Part shown: positions 51,659-60,159 of the stretch, piece by piece | How positions within the stretch are numbered: the stretch's first letter is position 1 | Layout of the letters: each line of letters begins with the position of its first letter | NCBI RefSeq assembly: GCF_037991315.1 | Contig: NZ_CP150300.1 | Location: 1,240,001-1,304,000 of the forward strand | Direction: 5' to 3' | Source: Paenibacillus sp. FSL H8-0079 | Lineage (GTDB): Bacteria > Bacillota > Bacilli > Paenibacillales > Paenibacillaceae | Length of the DNA stretch: 64,000 bases | Notes under the pieces: generated by a model | Told to the model about the DNA's origin: nothing | Database searches by the model: none | The model's input: the letters and a program-made list of their open reading frames with translations, nothing else | Program-made: the position numbers and the translations under genes

Positions 51659-53137
51659 ATGCATCTAATCTTGAAAGCAAGCGGCACTGACGCGGGGGCT
51701 GTATCCCATTTGTTAGCTAAAAATCCGCTGAATATATATGACCGTGTAGACAAAGGTGTGCGTGTAAGAATGGTGTACACTACGGCTACAGAGAACGAAA
51801 CAGAAGTACTAATTCATGCCGAGCCTGATCCTGTGGATCTGGTCAGAGGTACACCTGATGGGTATGACATTACGCAATATATCAATGATCGTGAGTTCGT
51901 GACCAGCAGCCTGTTCTGCTCTTACATACGTGGGGCGCTCGGGACGGCCCTGAATGGTAAGCCGAAGGAAGATTATGTGCAATGGGTAGGTCATGCTTTC
52001 GAGTTGGAACTGACCTTTGGCCCAGTGGCGTCCGATCTGCCGGATCGGGTTGTTGAGGAATTATTCTCTCCATTAGGTTACGCCGTTTCGGTGGAACGTG
52101 GAGAACTTTCGTATTCATTTGATCTGAAAAATAGAAGTACGGTTCGCCATATCATCCTGCGTGGTCGTAACACGGTACAACATGCACTGCGTCAGCTGTT
52201 CCTGCTGATTCCAGTGCTGGATAATTACAAACATTATTTCATCAGTGAAGATGAGATCGATAAAATCAAACGATATGGTGAAGGGTGGCTGGATGCTCAC
52301 CCACTGAAGGAGCTCATTGTGAAGCGTACGTTGCGTTTTGCCGAACTGATCCGGCAGTATGAGCGTCAAGAGGGTGCTTTGTCTGTGTCTTTTGGACAGG
52401 AGAGCGGAATAGCTCAAGTCACCGATACGGTCATTCAGGAGAATAACGTGGGACATCGGGAAGAAGGAGAACAAGGGCATTCGGGGTCCGAGTCAGATAG
52501 CGGACAATCTGAACCTCCAGTGCGGTTAAACGAGTTGCGTTATCGTGCGATTACAGATGTGGTTGCAGCGTTGCCAATCAAACGGAGCATTGTTGATATG
52601 GGGGCCGGTGAGGGCAAGCTTTCTGCCCGCTTATCCTACATTCCCGGAGTGGAATCAATTCTGGCAGTCGAACCTTCAAGCCAGTCACGACTTCGAGCCA
52701 TGGAGCGTTTTGCGAAGCTGGAGGGTCGTTCTGGAGTGGCGGCTATGCCGGAGCCGATCATCGGTTCATTGTTTTATTTTGACGAACAGATGCAAAACCA
52801 GGACGTCATGATCCTGTGCGAAGTCATTGAGCATATCGAGGAATATCGTCTGAACGGAATTATGGATACAATCATGAACGATTATCAGCCAGAAGTGTTG
52901 TTGGTCACTACACCGAACAAGGAATATAACGAAGTGTACGCAATGGAGCAGGAAAGTTTCCGTCACCATGATCATCGCTTTGAGTGGACCCGTGCGGAGC
53001 TTGCTTCCCGGTGTGAGGAATGGGCGCAGCACGGAAACTATGGCTATGAAATTAAGGGTATCGGTGAGCATGTAGAAGGTTATGGACAGCCTACCCAACT
53101 GGTCATTTTTGAGCGGAGAAAGGAGAGTCTATCATGA
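51659..53137 (+). CDS. hen1: RNA 3'-terminal ribose 2'-O-methyltransferase Hen1
   Basis: This 492-residue protein methylates the 2'-OH at an RNA break so that the repaired site resists recutting. The N-terminal half (MHLILKASGTDAGAVSHLLAKNP, about 240 residues) is the bacterial Hen1 ligase-activating domain that works with Pnkp. A Glu/Gly/Ser-rich linker near 265-285 leads to the methyltransferase. Its SAM motif is VDMGAGEGKLSARL, and the metal ligands lie in CEVIEHIEE and FRHHDHRFEWTRAEL, as in known Hen1 enzymes. AAAGGAGGAG precedes the ATG. It overlaps pnkp by 4 bases. Confidence 0.95.
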   Translation: MHLILKASGTDAGAVSHLLAKNPLNIYDRVDKGVRVRMVYTTATENETEVLIHAEPDPVDLVRGTPDGYDITQYINDREFVTSSLFCSYIRGALGTALNGKPKEDYVQWVGHAFELELTFGPVASDLPDRVVEELFSPLGYAVSVERGELSYSFDLKNRSTVRHIILRGRNTVQHALRQLFLLIPVLDNYKHYFISEDEIDKIKRYGEGWLDAHPLKELIVKRTLRFAELIRQYERQEGALSVSFGQESGIAQVTDTVIQENNVGHREEGEQGHSGSESDSGQSEPPVRLNELRYRAITDVVAALPIKRSIVDMGAGEGKLSARLSYIPGVESILAVEPSSQSRLRAMERFAKLEGRSGVAAMPEPIIGSLFYFDEQMQNQDVMILCEVIEHIEEYRLNGIMDTIMNDYQPEVLLVTTPNKEYNEVYAMEQESFRHHDHRFEWTRAELASRCEEWAQHGNYGYEIKGIGEHVEGYGQPTQLVIFERRKESLS

Positions 53138-55812
53138 GGAAAGAAACGGAATCTAACGAAGTAGCGGGTGCAGGTAGACGGCAGCAGAATCGAGAAAGTG
53201 GGACGGAGGGAAGACAGCGTGAGATTCGTCTGCCTCATGCAGGCATCGTTGTTCTTGTCGGCCCGTCTAACAGTGGCAAAAGTACGTTGTTGGATCGTCT
53301 CGTCGCAGAAAGTGTCATTCGCCGCACGGAAGCCGTCTCATCCGATCAATTCCGCATGCTGGTTGGAGATGATGAGTATGTGGATTGGAAACATCGTCCC
53401 CGCAGCGAAGCGGATGTGATCTATGCCGAGTATCAGCAAGTATCGGCGAAAGCATTTGAAGCGATGGAGGCCATGCTGGCCACCCGCTGCCGTCTGAACA
53501 AGCTGACCTGGGTGGATGCGACACATCTGTATCCCGAGGATCGCGAGCGTCTGATTCAGGTGGCAAGGAAAGCTCATGTGCCTGTAATTGCTGTGGTGCT
53601 GGATATCCCGGAAAAAGAACTGCTGGAACGTGATGCTCGGCGGGAATATCCGCGTGGACGTCAACGGGTGAAGCAACAGGTGCAGCAGTTCAAGCGTACA
53701 TTACGCTCGATCCGTGAGGATGGCTTCGATGCCAGTTATGTGCTGAAGCAGCCGGATGAGATTACGTTTGTCCGCACATCCAATCCGCTGGTGACCGACA
53801 TGGGTACAGGTATTGATATCATCGGAGATATTCACGGTTGTTATGATGAGATGATGGAATTAATCGTGCGCCTCGGGTATGTGGACCAGGACGGAACTGG
53901 TCTGTACCGTCACCCTGAAGGACGTAAATTGGTCTCCGTTGGTGACGTAACGAGCCGTGGTCCAGAGTCGTTACAATGTCTGTTGTTCTGGCAACGTCAT
54001 TGTGCCGCCGAGCTCGCCTACATGATTGACAGTAATCACGGCTGGAAGATCGCACGTTATCTGGATGGTCGTGACGTTACGCTGAGTCATGGTGACGAAC
54101 GGGTGGAGATGGAACTGCTACAGCTTGAGCAGGAGCAAGGTCAGGAGACAGCAAAGCGAGTACGCGCAGAGCTTAAGACCTTTCTGCTTGATGCACCATC
54201 TCATCTGGTCTTTTCTCGCAATGGGGTAAGACAAGTGGTTGTTGCACACGCAGGGATTCGAGATCATTTTATCGGAAAACAGTCCAAACGTATTCAAGAT
54301 TACTGCCGGTATGGCGATGTGGAAGGGACGGATGAGCAAGGTCGGCCTGTACGCAAGGATTGGTACGTGGATCACAATTCAGGTGAATGCATCGTCTGGG
54401 GGCATGATCCCCGTCCATATCCTACGATTGTGAATGATACGGTCAACATTGATCAAGGTGTCGTTTTTGGTGGTATGCTTACTGCTTGGCGAATGCCAGA
54501 ACGTGAGGCAGTCAGTGTTCCGGCCAAGCAGGATTATGCGGCAGATCCGGATAGTCCATTAAAGCGCTGGGAACAGCGGCGTTTTGCTCCACCTAATATA
54601 CGTAAGTTCAAGGAGGGTTTTACGGTTCAGACAGCATCCAAACTTGATGTGTCTGTGCACGGTGAGGTGGCGAAGACGGCGATTGATACGTTTTCCCATT
54701 ATACTGTTCCGCTGGAAGAACTGATCTACATCCCGCCTACGATGAGTCCTCCGCCGGGTGTATGTTCTATAGAGGGATACCTGGAGCATCCACAGGATGC
54801 ATTCCAGTATTATCGCTCGCAGGGCGTTACCCGTATGGTTGCCGAGAAGAAACACATGGGCAGCCGGGCCATTTTGCTTCTTTTCCGCAATGAGCAAGCT
54901 GCGGTGCAGCGAGTGGGCCGACCGATGCTGGGGAACATTGTGACCCGGACGGGCCGATCCTTTTTTGACCCTTCGACAGAGCAGGATGTGCTCTTAAGGT
55001 TACATGCGGACTTGACCGCAGATGGTTATTTTGATCGTCATTGGACGGAGTTCGTACTGCTTGATGCGGAGATTGTACCTTGGAATCTGAAGGCGCGTGA
55101 GCTGATTGCTTCACAGTACGCACACGTGGCCGAAGCCTCGCTCATGGATCGCTCTACAGTGCTGGGCAAACTGCACGAAGCTGAAGCGGCAGGCCGTAAT
55201 GTAAATGACTGGTTGCAGCAGACAGCAGGTAAACTCGCTAATGCTGAGACGTTCCGCGATGTATTCCAGAAATACTGCTGGGATGTGGAGAATATCGGGG
55301 ACATTCGGATTGCGCCGTTCCACACACTGGCACATAGCACGGAAGCATTTTGGGAGCAAACACATGAATGGCATATGGAGCAGAACCGTGAGTTCGCTCG
55401 CATGTCGACCCTGATGATGGAGACGGAGTATCGCGTGATCACAAGTGAGGCAGATGAAGCGGATGTCATTCGTTGGTGGGATGAGATTACGGCGGAAGGC
55501 CATGAGGGAGTTGTGATCAAACCCGAAACATTCCGCGCCTGGAATAGCAACAAAATGATTCAGCCTGCGATTAAAGTACGAGGACGTGCATATTTGCACA
55601 TCATCTATGGTATGGATTACCTGGCACCCGAGAATCTGTCCCGGCTTCGTAAACGCAAAACATCCAAAAAAGAACGCCACGCCTTAATGGAGAGTGCATT
55701 GGGGATGGAGGGTATTGAGCGCTTTATACGTAGAGAGCCAGTGGAACGAATTCATGAATGTGTGCTGGCAACGCTATCACTGGAGTCGGAGCGAGTGGAC
55801 CCGCGTTTGTAA
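53134..55812 (+). CDS. pnkp: Polynucleotide kinase-phosphatase-ligase Pnkp (RNA repair)
   Basis: This 892-residue enzyme has the three-domain bacterial Pnkp architecture. The 5'-kinase has its P-loop GPSNSGKST at residues 43-51. The 2',3'-phosphatase is a calcineurin-type domain starting DIIGDIHGCYDEMM near 228, with SVGDVTSRGPES and DSNHGWK metal-site blocks. The C-terminal adenylyltransferase has the nucleotidyl Lys near 571 in EKKHMGSRA. Length matches known Pnkp (about 850-900 residues). The ATG overlaps the hen1 stop. Together with Hen1 it heals and seals ribotoxin-cleaved RNA such as tRNA. Confidence 0.95.
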   Translation: MRKETESNEVAGAGRRQQNRESGTEGRQREIRLPHAGIVVLVGPSNSGKSTLLDRLVAESVIRRTEAVSSDQFRMLVGDDEYVDWKHRPRSEADVIYAEYQQVSAKAFEAMEAMLATRCRLNKLTWVDATHLYPEDRERLIQVARKAHVPVIAVVLDIPEKELLERDARREYPRGRQRVKQQVQQFKRTLRSIREDGFDASYVLKQPDEITFVRTSNPLVTDMGTGIDIIGDIHGCYDEMMELIVRLGYVDQDGTGLYRHPEGRKLVSVGDVTSRGPESLQCLLFWQRHCAAELAYMIDSNHGWKIARYLDGRDVTLSHGDERVEMELLQLEQEQGQETAKRVRAELKTFLLDAPSHLVFSRNGVRQVVVAHAGIRDHFIGKQSKRIQDYCRYGDVEGTDEQGRPVRKDWYVDHNSGECIVWGHDPRPYPTIVNDTVNIDQGVVFGGMLTAWRMPEREAVSVPAKQDYAADPDSPLKRWEQRRFAPPNIRKFKEGFTVQTASKLDVSVHGEVAKTAIDTFSHYTVPLEELIYIPPTMSPPPGVCSIEGYLEHPQDAFQYYRSQGVTRMVAEKKHMGSRAILLLFRNEQAAVQRVGRPMLGNIVTRTGRSFFDPSTEQDVLLRLHADLTADGYFDRHWTEFVLLDAEIVPWNLKARELIASQYAHVAEASLMDRSTVLGKLHEAEAAGRNVNDWLQQTAGKLANAETFRDVFQKYCWDVENIGDIRIAPFHTLAHSTEAFWEQTHEWHMEQNREFARMSTLMMETEYRVITSEADEADVIRWWDEITAEGHEGVVIKPETFRAWNSNKMIQPAIKVRGRAYLHIIYGMDYLAPENLSRLRKRKTSKKERHALMESALGMEGIERFIRREPVERIHECVLATLSLESERVDPRL

Positions 55813-55907
55813 ACTGTTATGTGAAAATAAATTTATGTATTCACCTATAATGTATGGGTAATTATGGTATGATACTCTGGCCAAACTAATTGCTGGAGGT
55901 TATCCAT

Positions 55908-56540
55908 ATGCGTATCAAAGTAATAAGCAGTTTGCTTGCCATGTTCATGATTTTTGCTACCGTAGCGTCTGCTCACCCAGGAAGAACAGATGCCAATGGA
56001 GGGCACACCTGTCGCACCAACTGTGCAAAATGGGGTCTGAAACAAGGGGAATATCATTATCACAACGGAGGTTCCTCTTCGAGTTCCAAATCTTCATCTT
56101 CAAGCTCATCCAGTTCGGGAAGTACCAAGAAAAGTAACAAATCTTCAACGGCAACCCAAAAGAAAGCTGCTCCTAAACCAGAATATATCAAGTCTTCTGT
56201 TCAGGTGAAGGTAAATGGTTCCAAAGTTATTTTCACTGAATCTCCTATTGTAATGAATAACACGAATCTTGTACCACTACGTGAGATGGCCAAAGCAATG
56301 AAAGCCAAAACATCTTGGGACAGTAAGACTCAAACTATTACGGTTACCAAAGATAAGTACAAGCTAATCTTTACCTTGGGTAGTAAAAAGGTGAAGGTGA
56401 ACGGGAAAGAGGTCACCCTGCAGGCAGCACCCAAAGAAATTAAGGGAACGACGTACATTCCGCTCAGAGTTTTGGTAGAAGGGCTTGGAGCATCCCTCAC
56501 TTCATCCGGTAATACGCTGACGGTGAAAGTGAAAGAATAA
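55908..56540 (+). CDS. Secreted YHYH-domain protein with stalk domain
   Basis: This 210-residue protein has a signal peptide (MRIKVISSLLAMFMIFATVASA). A YHYH domain follows at once: HPGRTDANGGHTCRTNCAKWG then GEYHYHNG, with the His and Cys residues of a probable metal site. A Ser/Lys-rich low-complexity linker near 55-90 joins it to a C-terminal copper-amine-oxidase-like stalk domain of about 115 residues (VQVKVNGSKVIFTESPIVMNNTNLVPLREMAKAM). GGAGG lies before the ATG at 55908. An extended -10, TGGTATGAT (55865-55873), may be its promoter. The YHYH and stalk combination suggests a cell-wall-linked metal-binding or hydrolase-accessory role, not proven. Confidence 0.85.
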   Translation: MRIKVISSLLAMFMIFATVASAHPGRTDANGGHTCRTNCAKWGLKQGEYHYHNGGSSSSSKSSSSSSSSSGSTKKSNKSSTATQKKAAPKPEYIKSSVQVKVNGSKVIFTESPIVMNNTNLVPLREMAKAMKAKTSWDSKTQTITVTKDKYKLIFTLGSKKVKVNGKEVTLQAAPKEIKGTTYIPLRVLVEGLGASLTSSGNTLTVKVKE

Positions 56541-56547
56541 GAAATCA

Positions 56548-56585
56548 TATAGAAGCAGGTTGGGAGCTAATCCTAACCTGCTTCT
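56548..56585 (+). terminator. Terminator of the YHYH-protein gene
   Basis: AGAAGCAGGTTGGGA (56551-56565) pairs with TCCTAACCTGCTTCT (56571-56585) at 14 of 15 positions. Confidence 0.8.
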
Positions 56586-56666
56586 ATTGCATATACAGAT
56601 GTATTTATTTTGAGGAGTCCTCATCGCACAACGTATCTTGCGCTGGGACGTATGAGGTATTGTGGA

Positions 56667-57059
56667 TCAGTTCGTATGTGCAACCGCACGAATCTCAATC
56701 AGTTGATGTGGGAAGGCGAGTCCCGATGTCCCAACCATCGTGACAGCCGGACGATGAGTACCAATATACTCTTTGTACACGGCGACACACGCCTCAAGAT
56801 GCTCCTGCGGGTGAACCAGAAAAATCTCCAGTTCAGCAATGTTCGACTTGGTCACATCGAATCCTGCGAGCACACGATCCAAGTTATCCAGTGTCTGACG
56901 AACCTGTGCTTCAATATCATCCACACCAATAAACGTCCCCTGCATATCATGCGAAAATTGTCCTGCAATGTAGATCGTACCGTTAACGCTGTATCCCTGA
57001 GCGACGCTAAATGCTTCTTCCCACGGTACACCGTGGCTATAGATTTGAGCTGTAGTCAT
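56667..57059 (-). CDS. RidA/YjgF/Rid-family protein
   Basis: This 130-residue protein belongs to the Rid family of imine/enamine deaminases. The pattern is typical: SVAQGYSVNGTIYIAGQFSHDMQGTFIGVDDIEAQVRQTLDNLDRVLAGF then RPAVTMVGTSGLAFPHQLIEIRAVAH. The C-terminal segment lacks the Arg-x-x-x-x-x-x-L-P-x order seen in RidA proper (the Arg before V-x-x-x-x-L-P), so it may be an Rid1-7 subgroup member. AAAGGAG precedes the ATG at 57059. It is divergent from the small ORF at 57333, with a perfect palindrome between them. Confidence 0.85.
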   Translation of the reverse strand: MTTAQIYSHGVPWEEAFSVAQGYSVNGTIYIAGQFSHDMQGTFIGVDDIEAQVRQTLDNLDRVLAGFDVTKSNIAELEIFLVHPQEHLEACVAVYKEYIGTHRPAVTMVGTSGLAFPHQLIEIRAVAHTN

Positions 57060-57219
57060 ATGTTTCTCTCCTTTGGAATTCAAGATAAGGTTAGTATAAA
57101 CGGAGAAAAACGACTTGGGCAGTACGCACTTTCATGACAGTGACTATCCACAAGGATAGCGTCAATACGGTGTTTGTAAGCCTAACGACTCATTTAAGAG
57201 AATCTTTATATCAGGATAT

Positions 57220-57243
57220 TTAAGTTAGTTATAACTAACTTAA
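57220..57243. promoter_or_regulatory. Perfect 24-bp palindrome between divergent genes
   Basis: TTAAGTTAGTTA is directly followed by its exact complement TAACTAACTTAA. It lies about 160 bases before the Rid gene and 90 bases before the small ORF. It contains the half-site AGTTAGT, as does the marR palindrome at 14790, but with a spacer of four bases instead of two. Confidence 0.65.
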
Positions 57244-57332
57244 GTCCTATATCCTTCCACTAGAATCTGGGTAATAATTATAGTAGGCAAGTGAAATGGA
57301 ATCTCATAACGTAACGATAGGGGGTAACCTGT

Positions 57333-57584
57333 ATGGCATCCATGATTCTGCTGGTGAAACAGACGGAGGACGATGAGAAGGTTATTTATCGATTCGGACC
57401 GAATGAGCGAAAGATGGGGCTCATTGAGATGAATAAGATCAAGGAAAGTGTGAAGGAGCTGGAACCTGTTCAGGTGGATGGGGTAAGCCCGAGTTTTTTC
57501 TTTAACCGAGCCGCGCAGCGACTGGTACGATGTTTATTCAGGGAAGGCGGCAAGTTCCCGGAACGAACGACGTTTGAATCATAG
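57333..57584 (+). CDS. Small hypothetical protein
   Basis: This 83-residue protein is soluble and charged (LLVKQTEDDEKVIYRFGPNERKMGLIEMNKIKE) with a short C-terminal segment (SPSFFFNRAAQRLVRCLFREGGKFPE). No signal peptide, membrane segment or known family is recognised. A GGGGG ribosome site lies close before the ATG. It is divergent from the Rid gene across the palindrome at 57220. The IS element begins about 12 bases after its stop, so its 3' transcript may be affected. Confidence 0.6.
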   Translation: MASMILLVKQTEDDEKVIYRFGPNERKMGLIEMNKIKESVKELEPVQVDGVSPSFFFNRAAQRLVRCLFREGGKFPERTTFES

Positions 57585-57721
57585 TTTTAGCACTTCAAAA
57601 AAACAAGCCCACAACCCTACTCATGTAAAATGTACCCTATAAGATGGACACTTTGAAAAAAGCCCATCTTATAGGGTACTTTGTTTATAATGAAAAAAAA
57701 CGATGTTGGAGCGGAAATGTT

Positions 57722-58141
57722 ATGACGAAAAGATTACTGACGAAGAAAGAACAAGAACAACTAAAACGGAATCCAAATGTGATCGCTGTTAGTGAAAAGG
57801 CGATTACGTATACCGATGAATTTAAGCGCCATTTCATTGCACAAAATGAACAGGGTAAACTGCCACGAGACATTTTTGAAGAAGCGGGCTTAGATGTTGA
57901 ATGTATTGGTTTAGAGCGTGTCCGTTCTTCTGGAAAACGTTGGCGTGCTTCGTATCGTGAAGCGGGTGTAGAAGGCTTACAGGATACACGTAAAACGAAT
58001 TCAGGTCGCCCTTCGGAACGTGAATTAACATTAGAACAAAAGATTGAACGATTAGAAGCAAAAAATCAATTGTTACGAGCGGAAAATGAACTGCTAAAAA
58101 AGCTCGATCTACTCGAAAGGCAGATGTTGAAAAAGAAATAA
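57722..58141 (+). CDS. IS3-family transposase OrfA
   Basis: This 139-residue protein is the DNA-binding half of the transposase. The HTH is the block DEFKRHFIAQNEQGKLPRDIFEEAGLDVECIG, and a leucine-zipper-like stretch follows near the end (LTLEQKIERLEAKNQLLRAENELLKKLDLLERQ). The start at 57722 is used because GGAG lies about 11 bases upstream, and the longer frame from 57644 starts inside the left-end hairpin. The heptamer AAAAAAG at 58096-58102 is in the right phase for -1 frameshifting into OrfB, giving the fusion transposase. Confidence 0.88.
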   Translation: MTKRLLTKKEQEQLKRNPNVIAVSEKAITYTDEFKRHFIAQNEQGKLPRDIFEEAGLDVECIGLERVRSSGKRWRASYREAGVEGLQDTRKTNSGRPSERELTLEQKIERLEAKNQLLRAENELLKKLDLLERQMLKKK

Positions 58142-58143
58142 AA

Positions 58144-59052
58144 GTGGCTGTAGAGCTGAAGTTTGAACTCATTTATCGGACGATCAGAACGTATAAATTG
58201 AAGCGGTTGGTCAGCTATCTATGCGATATTATGGAAGTATCACGTTCGGGTTATTACAATTACTTCACTGAAAAATCAGCGCAAAAGCGTATAGCTGAAG
58301 CCGAAGCAGATGAGATGGTAAAGGAAATGATTTTAAAGGCCTATCGATTCCGTGGACGTAAAAAAGGAGCACGCCAAATTAAAATGACATTAGAAAATCA
58401 GTACAAGATGACGTACAACTTGAAGCGGATTCGTCGGATCATGAAGAAATTTGAAATCATCTGTCCCATTCGAAAGGCTAATCCAGCCCGTAGAATGGCA
58501 AAAGCAACGAAAGAACATCGCACATGTCCAAACGAATTACAGCGCAATTTTAAGCCAGGCGAGGCGGGAAAGGTGTTATTAACCGACATCACCTATTTAA
58601 CGTACAAAGGCAACCAGCGAGCTTATTTATCAACCATGAAAGACGCACAGACGAATGAGATTTTAGCGTATGAAGTGTCTTCTTCGTTACGCATAGACAT
58701 TGCGCTGAACACGCTTCATCAATTGAAGAAACACCGACATATCACAAAAGATGCGTTAATCCATTCCGATCAAGGCTTTCATTATACGAACCCACAATTC
58801 CAATCCGTAGTGAAAAAAATGGGGTTAACTCAATCCATGTCACGACGAGGAAACTGTTGGGATAACGCTCCCCAAGAATCATTCTTTGGGCATTTTAAGG
58901 ATGAAACGAATATCAAAGAATGCGAAACATTAGAAGAAGTAAAACGAGAAATTAAGAGTTATATGACGTACTATAATCATTATCGAGGGCAATGGAATTT
59001 GAAAAAGCTGCCGCCTGTAAAATACAGACAGCAGCTTCAACAAGTTGCCTAG
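58144..59052 (+). CDS. IS3-family transposase OrfB (DDE integrase)
   Basis: This protein of about 302 residues is the catalytic half. An N-terminal HTH_21 region (RFRGRKKGARQIKMTLENQYKMTYNLKRIRRIMKKF) precedes the rve core. The DDE residues are in VLLTDITYL, IHSDQGFHYTNP and the Glu of NAPQESFFGHFKDE. The codon at 58144 is GTG, but the frame continues upstream to the slip site at 58096, so the native product is probably an OrfAB fusion made by -1 frameshifting. All motifs look intact. Confidence 0.9.
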   Translation: MAVELKFELIYRTIRTYKLKRLVSYLCDIMEVSRSGYYNYFTEKSAQKRIAEAEADEMVKEMILKAYRFRGRKKGARQIKMTLENQYKMTYNLKRIRRIMKKFEIICPIRKANPARRMAKATKEHRTCPNELQRNFKPGEAGKVLLTDITYLTYKGNQRAYLSTMKDAQTNEILAYEVSSSLRIDIALNTLHQLKKHRHITKDALIHSDQGFHYTNPQFQSVVKKMGLTQSMSRRGNCWDNAPQESFFGHFKDETNIKECETLEEVKREIKSYMTYYNHYRGQWNLKKLPPVKYRQQLQQVA

Positions 59053-59116
59053 TTTTTTTTCAAAATGTCCTTTACAAAGGGTACACTTTAATGGGTCATG
59101 GACTTGTTTTTTTATT

Positions 59117-60037
59117 TCAGAACGTTTTGGCATAAGAGATTAGTGCCGTAATTGTAATGATGTTCAAGAGCGTTGAGATTAGTACTGTCTGGGCTGCAAA
59201 ATCCGGTTCGTTATCATATTCTTCCGCGAGGATGGATGCGTTGACACCGGTCGGCATACCCGAAGCGATAATGAGTGCCTGTGCAGCGATGCCTTCCAGT
59301 CCCAGCAGTAGCACAATTGAAATACCGATAGCGGGGCCAATCAGAAGACGCAAAAATGTGCTAATATACACATCAAGACGGTATAGCCGAATCGGATATT
59401 TTACAATCTGTGCTCCGAGTGTCAACAGCGCCACGGCAACCATACTTTGCTGCGCATAGGTCAGCGGCATGGACAGGAACGTAGGCAAGGGAACCTTCCA
59501 CATGTGGAACAGAATTCCAAGCAAGAGCGCATACGGAACGGGCATTTTAAGAAATCCAATAATCACCGCACGGTAATTACCTTTGAGCTTCGCGCCCTGA
59601 ATGGACAACACGCCATAGGTGAATGTAAGTAGTGCCTGCAAAGACATGACCAGCGCCTGAATGGAAGAGGCGAGTGGGTCGCCGCGGAATACCAGTGCAT
59701 TGATGGGCAGTCCATAGTTGCCTGCGTTATCCAGCATAATGCTGTTATTGAAGGCAGCCTTCATGCCTTTATTCATCCGAAGCGATCGCGCAAATACAGA
59801 ACCTACAATATAGAGAATTAATACATATATTGCGTAAAAGAGTGTCACAGTCCCGAGCAGTTCGCCGGACATATCCGAGTGATACATGCTCATAAAGACG
59901 GCTGCGGGGGTAATACAATAGAAATTGATTTTGGCGAGGGTGTACAAGTCCAGCTTGAACACCTTTTGCATCCAGGACCCGACGGCGATCAGAAGAAAGA
60001 CGGGCAGGACGACTTCAAGCATGATGTCTGCAATCAT
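59117..60037 (-). CDS. AEC-family (auxin-efflux-carrier-like) transporter
   Basis: This 306-residue membrane protein has about ten hydrophobic segments in two halves, beginning MLEVVLPVFLLIAVGSWMQ. Segments such as FNNSIMLDNAGNYGLPINALVFRG near residue 100 and ASGMPTGVNASILAEEYDNEPDFAAQTVLISTLL near 265 are the signature broken-helix regions of this family. AAGGAAG lies before the ATG. Its stop codon lies 3 bases from the assigned right end of the IS element, so the IS nearly touched the gene without damaging it. Known members export organic acids or auxin-like compounds; the substrate here is unknown. Confidence 0.9.
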   Translation of the reverse strand: MIADIMLEVVLPVFLLIAVGSWMQKVFKLDLYTLAKINFYCITPAAVFMSMYHSDMSGELLGTVTLFYAIYVLILYIVGSVFARSLRMNKGMKAAFNNSIMLDNAGNYGLPINALVFRGDPLASSIQALVMSLQALLTFTYGVLSIQGAKLKGNYRAVIIGFLKMPVPYALLLGILFHMWKVPLPTFLSMPLTYAQQSMVAVALLTLGAQIVKYPIRLYRLDVYISTFLRLLIGPAIGISIVLLLGLEGIAAQALIIASGMPTGVNASILAEEYDNEPDFAAQTVLISTLLNIITITALISYAKTF

Positions 60038-60159
60038 CAGTTTCAGCTTCCTTTTTCATGAAAATTTCAATCCGATTTCGAAAATGCTTTGCTTATTATA
60101 TCATTTTATACACACATGAAAGCGTGAATTGACTAAAAAAGATAAGGGGGATTCCCATT

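Larger units (their letters stand above)
57597..59113 (+). mobile_element. IS3-family insertion sequence, apparently intact
   Basis: Two overlapping transposase frames joined by an A-AAA-AAG slip site define the family. AAAAAAACAAG (57597-57607) is inverted as CTTGTTTTTTT (59103-59113), and inner parts such as TGTACCC/GGGTACA also pair. A TACCCTATAAGATGG/CCATCTTATAGGGTA hairpin (57633-57678) covers the left end. Base composition is more AT-rich than the surroundings. No clear target duplication is seen, so the exact ends are uncertain by some bases. Confidence 0.82.

Noticed and set aside
57644..57721. Longer OrfA start inside the IS left end
   Set aside because: It begins within the terminal hairpin and has no ribosome site; the ATG at 57722 is better supported.
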